Assembly (NCBI GenBank): GCA_947307255.1
Contig: CAMZIO010000002.1
Location: 1 to 64,000, forward strand
Direction of reading: 5' to 3'
DNA length: 64,000 bases
DNA from: an uncultured Clostridia bacterium
GTDB lineage: Bacteria; Bacillota; Clostridia; Oscillospirales; Oscillospiraceae
The position numbers and the translations under genes were made by a program. Below the pieces are notes generated by a model, which was not told where the DNA came from, did no database searches, and saw nothing but the letters and a program-made list of their open reading frames with translations. Positions 56,431 through 64,000 of this stretch are shown here, piece by piece. Numbering within the stretch: position 1 is the first letter of the stretch; each line of letters starts with the position of its first letter.

Positions 56431-58034
56431 TTCCTCCCTGTCCTCGATCTCAATTCGCTGCCGGAATACCGCTCCCGCGTCATGGAATAGACGCGGCAGC
56501 CGCCCGTCCCGCTGAGCTTTACGCGGTAGTGATCCGCTCGCCTCGGTATGATCGGCAGGTAGTAGCTGCGCTTCACATCAGCCTGCAGCGTGCTCACCTT
56601 CTGCCACGTCCCCACGGAGTCGAAACGCATCCACACGTCCACCGTCGCCCCCGTGTCCACCTCAAGGCGGATCTGCAGCTTGCTCAGCCCCTTCTTGTTG
56701 GGATCGCCCTCGGTAAAGTCCGCGAATTCTGCAAACCACGCAAAGTCCGCCTCCTCTGTCGCCCCGTCGGCCGCCTCCGTGGCAAACAGTTTTCCGTCCG
56801 TCCCCAGGCAATAGGTGTTCGCGCCGTACCTTGCCCAGCCCACGGCGCGCGTCGCGTCCTCACGGTGCCACAGGCCGCGCTGCGCGTCGTAAACGAACAG
56901 GCTCCATCCGCCGCCAACCTTCTTCGTGCTCGCGTAGTATTTCAGTCCGTCGCTTCCGGCCACGGCATTTTCGTACCGGTCCAGGCCGAAGGCGTCTCCG
57001 ATCGGCTGCGGGATCCCGCCGCTATACGCCACGAATCCCGCCGTACTCTGGTAGAACAGTATTTCCCCGGCCACCGCCAGGCTCATCGCGCTTCCCTCGG
57101 CCACGCCCAGCGTCGCACTGCCCATCATCTCAAAATTGCTCGGCATCGAGCCGTACACCTTGTAGATGTGATCTTCCTTGAAAAAAATCGGATATCCGAG
57201 ATACGATACGCAGGCCGTAAACCTTCCCGCCGATCCGGTATCCACGGCGTAGCTGTCAGTGTCCAGGCCGTCGTACACGTTCCAGTTGAATATATCGCCC
57301 AGCTTGCTCGCGTAGATCGTTCGCTCGTCGCAGCCCCACAGCCGATTTTCATTTTCACAGCAATACAGAAGATCCGGCATCTTCCGCGCGATCGTTACGC
57401 CGGACTCTGAATAGGCCGTCGTCCCCTCGCTCCCGCTCAGCTTGAACACGTTTTCATAGAAGCGTAGCTTGTTCCCGTCGATCTCGCGTATCACCGGCGT
57501 CTTGTTGTTCTCCGGGTGCACCGTGCAGCCGGAGATCGTTACCGCGTCGCCCACCCGGAAGTAGCTTGCCCAGTTCACGCCGTTCGCCCGGATCGTGTTG
57601 GCCTCGGCCTCTTCTTCAAAAAGCGTCCCGTTGTCAAACGTTACGCTCCCGCTCCACGAGCTCTCCAGGCTGCCGAATTCGTCCGTCTCCACGTTGTAGA
57701 ATTTCTTGTCCGGCAGGATCACGACGTACGCGCCCAGCGCCGCAAACGTTTTCGCGCCGTCGCTCACGCTGCCCTTGGCCGTCCCGTCGTAGTAGAAGGT
57801 CGTCCCGTCCACCCAGCACAGCTTGTCCCATGAAAACAGGCCGTTCGGCTTCGTCAGCGTGCGCAGCGTCCACCGCTTTCGCCGCGTGGACAGCACCGGA
57901 TAGTGATCCGAGCACAGATTCTCCATGTCGTAGATTTCTCCATCACCGGCGCCGAGCGTGTGGCAATATCCGCGCCACTGCGTTTGCGTCGCCTTCTGGA
58001 TTCTGTCCGCAACGCGCATCGTCGGCAGTTTCAT
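56427..58034 (-). CDS. Putative phage tail/head stabilization protein
   Basis: MKLPTMRVADRIQKATQTQWRGYCHTLGAGDGEIYDMENLCSDHYPVLSTR; beta-propeller-like repeats. Confidence 0.55.
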   Translation of the reverse strand: MKLPTMRVADRIQKATQTQWRGYCHTLGAGDGEIYDMENLCSDHYPVLSTRRKRWTLRTLTKPNGLFSWDKLCWVDGTTFYYDGTAKGSVSDGAKTFAALGAYVVILPDKKFYNVETDEFGSLESSWSGSVTFDNGTLFEEEAEANTIRANGVNWASYFRVGDAVTISGCTVHPENNKTPVIREIDGNKLRFYENVFKLSGSEGTTAYSESGVTIARKMPDLLYCCENENRLWGCDERTIYASKLGDIFNWNVYDGLDTDSYAVDTGSAGRFTACVSYLGYPIFFKEDHIYKVYGSMPSNFEMMGSATLGVAEGSAMSLAVAGEILFYQSTAGFVAYSGGIPQPIGDAFGLDRYENAVAGSDGLKYYASTKKVGGGWSLFVYDAQRGLWHREDATRAVGWARYGANTYCLGTDGKLFATEAADGATEEADFAWFAEFADFTEGDPNKKGLSKLQIRLEVDTGATVDVWMRFDSVGTWQKVSTLQADVKRSYYLPIIPRRADHYRVKLSGTGGCRVYSMTRERYSGSELRSRTGRN

Positions 58035-58414
58035 TCCTCTGCCTCCCACTCGATCCACGGCGCGAGCGCTTCAAGCTGCTCCGGCGTGATCGTCTCCGGC
58101 GCTCTCACGCGCATTTTTTCGCCCTCTGCTCCGGTTTCCGTTTCGGCCAGCTCTTTCCTTGCCTTCTCGTAATCTGCCGCGCACGCGCCGGCACGCAGCG
58201 CGAATCGCCCGTTTTCATTCACTCGGATCCTTCCGTCTTCGTCCCTGGCCGCATATTCCTCTACCAGCTTGCGCTCTTCCTCCACGAAAAAGTCTTTCAG
58301 ATCGCTCGTCGCGCGCTTCACCTTCACCACGGCCAACGCCGTGGCGTACGGCATTTTTTCGCGCGAGAGTGCCTGCGCCGCCATATAGGCGTTCACCGCT
58401 TCGATCAGCTTCAT
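58031..58414 (-). CDS. Small phage protein
   Basis: MKLIEAVNAYMAAQALSREKMPYATALAVVKVKRATSDL...; overlapping start/stop with neighbours. Confidence 0.5.
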   Translation of the reverse strand: MKLIEAVNAYMAAQALSREKMPYATALAVVKVKRATSDLKDFFVEEERKLVEEYAARDEDGRIRVNENGRFALRAGACAADYEKARKELAETETGAEGEKMRVRAPETITPEQLEALAPWIEWEAEE

Positions 58415-59577
58415 GTTGTCTCCCCTCTCAGTTGTCTCTTGATCCGCTGTATCTCGTTGATACACAGCACCACCAGCTCTCCGTATGCGATGGAGTACAC
58501 CTTATCTCCATCCTCCACGCGCCAGCCGAGCGCGCCGAAATCGTGCACGCGGGTCTGCGTCTCCTTCAGCGCGTCGAGCACCTCCTGCGCAATCAGCCCG
58601 GTGCAGCGCCGGCTTCGGTCGCCCTTGCGGTAATACGTGCACGGCCGCAGCCTGTCAAAGATCCGCTCGAAGGCGTCCACGTCATAGCGGATATCCTCCT
58701 TCACGCGCCGATCGGAGGACACCTGCATCTGGCTGGTGGCGTAGCATCCGCCGTTTGCGACGAATATACTGTGCGGGCCCGCGCCGTAGGTCATGCGCAC
58801 GCCGCCCGAAGTTACGACGACGTAGTTGCTCAGGCTTATGTCTGAGATGGCGACGCCAGCAAACTGCGCCGCATTGGTGGCGCCCATATAGCCGTATACG
58901 GTGCTTCCGTATTTTGCGGCCAAAAATCCGTCCATCGCCAAATTCGCCGCACTCAGCGTCCCTGTGGTGATGTTCCCTGCGTTGATGACGGTCTCTCCTC
59001 CCGTCTGGCTCAGGTTCGTGAAGGTAACGTAGCCGTCCAGTTGGATATTCTGCGCCACGAGCTGGATCGCCCGGTCGCTGAGTGTGAAGTTGCTTGCGCT
59101 CGTCCCGCTCGCCACGATCCAGTTGATCTTCTGCGCCGTCTGCGTAACGCTTGAGATATCCCCCTCCGCGCTCTGCACACGGGCAGTCAGACCCGCCGCC
59201 GTCTGCTGCAGCACGGACACGTTCCCCTCCGCGCTTTGTATCCGCGCCGTCAACGCTGCCTCGGATAGCTGCAATGCAGAGATATTTCCCTCGGCGTCGC
59301 TCACCTGCGCGGCAAGTCCCTCCGCCGTCGCCGCCAGCATCGTCAACTTTCCTTCCTCGTCTTCCAGGCGCGCGTACACGGGCTCCGTGATCACCTGCTG
59401 CAGCTTATCCAGTGCCGCGGCGTTAAAATTCCGTAAATCCAGGTTGTTCAGCGTATAGCGCATCTGCTCCACCAGCATGAACACGTAATTCTGAATCGTC
59501 GTAACCTTCTCGTCCGTGCTTTCGCCCTGTGTAAAGGTCGGGAAATTCGTGTCAATATATAGCCAGTTCGAGGGCAA
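58411..59577 (-). CDS. Phage tail fiber with C-terminal S74 intramolecular chaperone
   Basis: SSDRRVKEDIRYDVDAFERIFDRLRPCTYYRKGD...TGLIAQEVLDAL...INEIQRIKRQL. Confidence 0.82.
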   Translation of the reverse strand: MPSNWLYIDTNFPTFTQGESTDEKVTTIQNYVFMLVEQMRYTLNNLDLRNFNAAALDKLQQVITEPVYARLEDEEGKLTMLAATAEGLAAQVSDAEGNISALQLSEAALTARIQSAEGNVSVLQQTAAGLTARVQSAEGDISSVTQTAQKINWIVASGTSASNFTLSDRAIQLVAQNIQLDGYVTFTNLSQTGGETVINAGNITTGTLSAANLAMDGFLAAKYGSTVYGYMGATNAAQFAGVAISDISLSNYVVVTSGGVRMTYGAGPHSIFVANGGCYATSQMQVSSDRRVKEDIRYDVDAFERIFDRLRPCTYYRKGDRSRRCTGLIAQEVLDALKETQTRVHDFGALGWRVEDGDKVYSIAYGELVVLCINEIQRIKRQLRGETT

Positions 59578-59637
59578 TTCTCTTCCTCCTTTCCGGAAAG
59601 CGGGCCGGCCGTTCCGGCCGGCCCGCGGCCTCAGCGC

Positions 59638-60264
59638 TTATTCCAGCTTGCCCAGACGGTCAAGGACCGTCAGCACACGGCAAAGATCCTCGCTCAGATT
59701 CAGCTCGCCCTTTGCGTCTCCTTTGAGCGCGCCTTTCTCCACGCACTTGCGTACCGCCTGCGCGTACCACTCCGGCACGTCTTTGAGCGTTTTATAAATC
59801 ACCATCTTTTTTTCCTCCGTCTTCGTCTCTGTCTTTTTCGGCGGCATCATCGGCGGCAATATCCCCGCGCGCAGCAGCGCCCCCGTCCATCGGCCTCTGT
59901 CGTCCCATTGCAGGTGCGGACGATCGGTAAAGCTCTTCCAGTCGCCGCCCCAGGAAAAGCCGAGCTCCTTTGCGATGGCGGCGACCTCCGCGAAAAAGGC
60001 AAGATCCCGGTACTCCTGCCCCGGAACGTTTTTGCAGAAATCGAAGGCCAAGCCGCAGCCGTGGAAGGTCGTTACCTTGCTGTTTGTAACGATCTGACCG
60101 GGGCGTGTCCGTCCCTGCGCATACAGCAGCGCCTGGTACTCGTCGTCTCGCAGTGTCTGCGTGATCAGCACGTGCAGGCCCCGCCTGGCGCACCGCTCCA
60201 GCAGCACCTCCGCGTTCAGCTTAACGTCGGCGCGCAGATCGTCAAGGCTCCTGCTGTTGATCAT
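59638..60264 (-). CDS. M15-family D-Ala/L-Ala-D-Glu peptidase, phage endolysin
   Basis: LRDDEYQALLYAQGRTRPGQIVTNSKVTTFHGCGLAFDF...DRPHLQW. Confidence 0.88.
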   Translation of the reverse strand: MINSRSLDDLRADVKLNAEVLLERCARRGLHVLITQTLRDDEYQALLYAQGRTRPGQIVTNSKVTTFHGCGLAFDFCKNVPGQEYRDLAFFAEVAAIAKELGFSWGGDWKSFTDRPHLQWDDRGRWTGALLRAGILPPMMPPKKTETKTEEKKMVIYKTLKDVPEWYAQAVRKCVEKGALKGDAKGELNLSEDLCRVLTVLDRLGKLE

Positions 60265-60601
60265 GCCGCTCCCTCCCCGTCAGGTATCCGATCAGCCTCT
60301 CGATCACGCCCAGCGCATCCGCGTACAGCTCGTCGTAGCCGTACATGGCGGCATAGGCTACCAGCAGCCCCAGCAGCGCCCCGGCAGCCAGCGCGCCGAG
60401 GCACGCCCACACACTCAGCCAGCTCTGCAGTGTGATCGCCGCGAAGCACGCGCCCTCGCTCAGCACGACCGCCCAGAGCACCACCACGTGCTCCGGCGTT
60501 TTGACCTTCACAACGCGCTTCGTAATTTCGGTGAATACGTTCACCGCCGCCACCAGCGCGGCGATCAGCGCCGGCAGCGGCACAAATTCAAAGATCTTCA
60601 T
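60242..60601 (-). CDS. Phage holin-like membrane protein
   Basis: MKIFEFVPLPALIAALVAAVNVFTEITKRVVKVK..., hydrophobic segments; overlaps endolysin start. Confidence 0.75.
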   Translation of the reverse strand: MKIFEFVPLPALIAALVAAVNVFTEITKRVVKVKTPEHVVVLWAVVLSEGACFAAITLQSWLSVWACLGALAAGALLGLLVAYAAMYGYDELYADALGVIERLIGYLTGRERHDQQQEP

Positions 60602-60872
60602 GTACGTCCTCTCTTTCCCGGCTCTTGCCGAAAATAAATCCGTCGTTGTGTTCAAAGATGTTTCCCGCGGTCTTGAGCATTGCAACACCCAAAATCGCAT
60701 CGATCGCCGACTGAGACAGCTCCACCACCGGGAACGGCTGGCCGAACTTCACTGTCGCATAGCCGGCAATCAGATAGCTGATCGTCACCCAGCAAATCGC
60801 CGCGATCGGAATGATCACGTAGAGCCATTTTGTTACGCTCAACAAAATGCTTTTCTTCTTCCGTGTCTTCAT
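60588..60872 (-). CDS. Phage-region membrane protein
   Basis: Hydrophobic segment VTKWLYVIIPIAAICWVTISYLIAG; overlapping starts and stops. Confidence 0.6.
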   Translation of the reverse strand: MKTRKKKSILLSVTKWLYVIIPIAAICWVTISYLIAGYATVKFGQPFPVVELSQSAIDAILGVAMLKTAGNIFEHNDGFIFGKSREREDVHEDL

Positions 60873-61237
60873 GCGCCGCCTCCAGTCTCATACTCGGCCA
60901 GGATCGACCGCTCGATCTCCTTCTGCGCCTCCTCGGCGTTTTGGAACTCCTCCCAGGCGTCCTCCAGCTCCCCGTTGGGCGGCGGCTTAATCAATGCGTG
61001 ATGCATCCAGAAAAGCAGACGCCCCTCTGCGCGGCGCCGCCGTTGCTCGGCCTCGCTGCGCTTTCGCTTGATCTTCAGGCGCTCCTGCCGCTTTGCCTCC
61101 GCGCTCACAAGCTTCTTGTCAAAGTAGCGTTTGAGGTAATGCAGCGCCAGCCCGGAGATCAGGAAACTCACCAGCGCACCCGGCACAGCGTTCGCCGCCG
61201 CGCGCAAAAACTCACTCATCTGTATCCTCCCCGGCAA
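60869..61237 (-). CDS. Phage-region membrane/coiled-coil protein
   Basis: N-terminal TM then a charged helix KRQERLKIKRKRSEAEQRRRRAE. Confidence 0.55.
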   Translation of the reverse strand: MPGRIQMSEFLRAAANAVPGALVSFLISGLALHYLKRYFDKKLVSAEAKRQERLKIKRKRSEAEQRRRRAEGRLLFWMHHALIKPPPNGELEDAWEEFQNAEEAQKEIERSILAEYETGGGA

Positions 61238-61303
61238 GCTCCAGCAATCGGTCCAGTCGGAGCAGCCGATCCAAAATCCGAAAAATGATCCGTTCCATGC
61301 CGC

Positions 61304-63949
61304 TCACCCCTCCATGTATTTCGCTGCCAGCTCAATCCCGCTGACCTCTGCCGTTACCGTGAGCGTGTTGCTTCCAGCCGTCAGCCGCAAAGCCTGTGGC
61401 GCTGCGCTCTCGGTCGTCGGCGCGTCCTGTACCCAAATGGATACGGCCCCGGCGTCCGAATAAAACACGTTCCCGCCGGCAATCGTGTCGATTTGCTGCG
61501 GCGTGAGCTGGTATACGACCGGCTCGATCGGCAGAATGAAGCGAAATGCCGTGGCGTCGTATTTTGCGTTAAACAGCGTTACGATGTTGTCGCCCTCGTG
61601 GTACTCTGGCAAAGCACCAAAAGGCACATACATATGTAGATATTGTGTTGCCGAGCCGATGGTGCCCGCCGTATTGGCGTGCCAATCGTACACGCTGCCG
61701 GACACGACAGGAATCAAATTACCGCGGCATTTGTGTATATCGGTGCTGCTTCTGCGCAAATAGCTGCCGTCAAGGTATATTCTGCCATAGAAGCCATTGG
61801 CGCCCTTTGAAAAGGCTCTCCAGTCTGTGCCGGTCCGCATCACTCGATCCACCGTCAGCGTACCGTTGACAATATCCAGCGTACCGCCGTACACCGTTCC
61901 GGCAGAGACCGGGAATGTTTCGGGATAGTCTGTCGGCGCAACGTACGGCTCCCAATCCGTAGCGGTCGAGCCGCGTTCAAGCTGGATGTAGCAATCCGCG
62001 TTGACCTCCACGCCGACGGTCGCGCAGTTGACGTTGATGTAACACGCCGTCGCCTCGGTCAGCGTTACCGTCGTTTGTGTTCTGGTGCTGTTGATCCAGT
62101 CAACGCTTGCCGGGGAACCCGTAACTCGTCGGAGCTGGATCACGCAGTTGACGCACGTGCCGACCATCGAAAAAGTGTATGTGCCTGCCGGTAAGTTGAT
62201 CGCTCTGCTGGACGGAATCGCGGTGCGGTTCGCGCCCGCAGTGGTCGTACCGCTCGCCAAAACCTTGGAATCCACGCACGAAAACGTAACGCCGCCGTTC
62301 GTGTACTCCGCCATGTCCTGCACGTCCAGCAGGTTTTTCACGGCCTTTGTCAGCGTTGCCTCCGTCCATCCCGCAATCGGGCACTCGTTGCTATAAGGCG
62401 CATAGCTTGTCGCCGTGTCGCCAAGCTCAAGCTGCGGCGTGCACAAGGAGATATCCACATCGTCAATGTCTGCAAACCGATCGCTCGCACGCATGACGGT
62501 GAGCCGGATATAGGCCGCGCTCGTGTCCGAAATCGTAAATGTTTTGGTTCGGTTCCCGGTAATTTCGCTGTCGCTGTTCGTCGATCTGTTCCCCAACCAA
62601 TTTTTCGACGCATCAAAGTAGTTGTAGTTGATCCAGGCTATGTCTTGCGTTTGCTGCTGGTCAATGCTCATCGTGTAGGCCGCGCCCGGCGTGATGGCGA
62701 TATACGGCGACGTTTGACGGGTGCTATATGCCTCCCAAGTACCATTGTTATATTGGCCGACAGCCCAGCCATCGCTTGGGCAGACGTTTTTCCCGGCTCC
62801 ACCCGCCCATGGTTTGTCGTAGCCGTGGAGGTCTTGCGTTGGCTCTAAACTGACGATCGCCGCGTTGATCGGCGTCGCCGCCTCCGCGTCGAACGTCGCC
62901 ACAGCGCCGCTGTACTCCGTGCCCGGCGCGTGTACGACGATCGCGCCGACGTCCAGCGCCCCGGTGCTGCTGAGGTACGGCCTGCCGACGTCCTGCGTCC
63001 CGTCGTACAGGATAGCCTCCGTGCGCCGCGTTACCTCGCCGGAAATGATATCCTGCGTGTCCGCTACGCTGCCCACCGCAAGCAGATCAACCGCGCCCGC
63101 CGTGTCGCCGCTGGTGGCGGTGATGACCTCCGGCGTGCCGGTTACGGTCCTCACGATGTGGGAGTAATCGTAGCCTCCAACGGTCGGGGTCGTGCCGACC
63201 GGCTCGAAAAAGGTCTCGGATACCGTGTCATACCAGCCAATTTCTCCGTCGCTCACACGCTCACACGGAATACCCTTGAATCGCAAGCCGTTAGGCCCTT
63301 CTACCTCAACATTCCCAAAGAGTGTACCTCTAAAAGACGCCGCCGAGGTGGTTGTGCTCGTTGTGCCAATGAAGAAATCATTAGGACAGACGAAATCAAT
63401 CTCTTCCCATGTGCTGTCAATCTCCATTCCGGCGGCGCCGGTCGGTGTGATTGCGACATCGTATCTCTTACCCTTAATCGATTTGCTACTGTATTGCCCG
63501 GAGTAATATCGCAGGTATTTGTAATTATCCGAGTTCGTGTACAAAGAATAGTTCGCACCACTTGCCGATCCGCTGTAACTGCCGATTACGTTGCAAGCAT
63601 TATCTATCTCATATGAGAATCGAAGCGTGTCAGCGCCAGTCAGATGGAAGTCCGGCACCACATAATAGCAGTTGTTATTCATCGACATGGACAAAAGCCG
63701 CCTGTATCCGTCGGGCAGCTCGTCGTCGTGCAGACCAATCACGCCGTTATTGCACTTGAGCGCGCCGCTCTCAACCGTGCATTTCCCACGCTGGATTAGT
63801 GAGCGAAGCAGGCCCGCCTTGGCGTTTGGAAGCGACAGAGGGCTCACTCCGTCCACTGTAACCACAGCCCCACTGGCGCCTCCGATCACGCCCATGCCGC
63901 GCAGCCAGATCAGCCGGTGCAGCAGCGTCCTATCGTTGCGCACAATCAT
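61304..63949 (-). CDS. Large phage tail/receptor-binding-like protein with beta-rich modules
   Basis: Repeated TYTFSM.../YIRLTVMRA.../LELGDTATSYAPY carbohydrate-binding-like modules. Confidence 0.6.
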   Translation of the reverse strand: MIVRNDRTLLHRLIWLRGMGVIGGASGAVVTVDGVSPLSLPNAKAGLLRSLIQRGKCTVESGALKCNNGVIGLHDDELPDGYRRLLSMSMNNNCYYVVPDFHLTGADTLRFSYEIDNACNVIGSYSGSASGANYSLYTNSDNYKYLRYYSGQYSSKSIKGKRYDVAITPTGAAGMEIDSTWEEIDFVCPNDFFIGTTSTTTSAASFRGTLFGNVEVEGPNGLRFKGIPCERVSDGEIGWYDTVSETFFEPVGTTPTVGGYDYSHIVRTVTGTPEVITATSGDTAGAVDLLAVGSVADTQDIISGEVTRRTEAILYDGTQDVGRPYLSSTGALDVGAIVVHAPGTEYSGAVATFDAEAATPINAAIVSLEPTQDLHGYDKPWAGGAGKNVCPSDGWAVGQYNNGTWEAYSTRQTSPYIAITPGAAYTMSIDQQQTQDIAWINYNYFDASKNWLGNRSTNSDSEITGNRTKTFTISDTSAAYIRLTVMRASDRFADIDDVDISLCTPQLELGDTATSYAPYSNECPIAGWTEATLTKAVKNLLDVQDMAEYTNGGVTFSCVDSKVLASGTTTAGANRTAIPSSRAINLPAGTYTFSMVGTCVNCVIQLRRVTGSPASVDWINSTRTQTTVTLTEATACYINVNCATVGVEVNADCYIQLERGSTATDWEPYVAPTDYPETFPVSAGTVYGGTLDIVNGTLTVDRVMRTGTDWRAFSKGANGFYGRIYLDGSYLRRSSTDIHKCRGNLIPVVSGSVYDWHANTAGTIGSATQYLHMYVPFGALPEYHEGDNIVTLFNAKYDATAFRFILPIEPVVYQLTPQQIDTIAGGNVFYSDAGAVSIWVQDAPTTESAAPQALRLTAGSNTLTVTAEVSGIELAAKYMEG

Positions 63950-64000
63950 CACTCCTTAAAGCTAAACTGTTTCCCCCAGGCGTCGGCGGTCTCCTTAAAA
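63949..64000 (-). CDS. 3' end of another phage gene (partial)
   Basis: Frame ...FKETADAWGKQFSFKE* with stop overlapping the downstream ATG. Confidence 0.45.
   Translation of the reverse strand, partial: FKETADAWGKQFSFKE

Noticed and set aside
53418-56490. 542-aa and 564-aa plus-strand ORFs
   Set aside because: Antisense to the giant phage protein and its upstream neighbour; Arg/Ala/Leu-rich composition and no family features.

Overview
The window is a spore-forming Firmicutes (Clostridia-like) chromosome segment in three parts. (1) About 47 kb of ordinary housekeeping and sporulation genes: rluB, cmk, plsC, an ispH-rpsA fusion, ispD/ispF, cdaA/cdaR, gmk/rpoZ/priA/def/fmt/rsmB/rlmN, a PP2C phosphatase, pknB, rsgA, a 26-aa spoVM missed by the ORF track, spoIVA, pfk/fba/transketolase, a xerC/D-type recombinase, radA, cwlD and cotJ. 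(2) An accessory island at 6.1-12.7 kb, which is the most interesting region. It is a tandem array of four bacteriocin cassettes. Each starts with a nearly identical ~279-bp block (promoter plus double-glycine leader start), continues with an unrelated core peptide and unrelated membrane immunity-like genes, and ends with the first ~70-76 bp of a C39-peptidase/ABC exporter gene. In cassettes 1-3 that fragment is cut at the same point and followed by a hairpin terminator. In the last cassette it runs into a longer exporter gene that is itself collapsed by an internal deletion into a HlyD remnant. (3) From ~47.7 kb to the end, minus-strand phage structural and lysis genes, including a 2442-aa polyvalent protein. 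These lie next to a cotJC reading frame cut at codon ~33, which suggests a prophage inserted in a sporulation gene. All calls come from reading the sequence and supplied translations; no database search was run.
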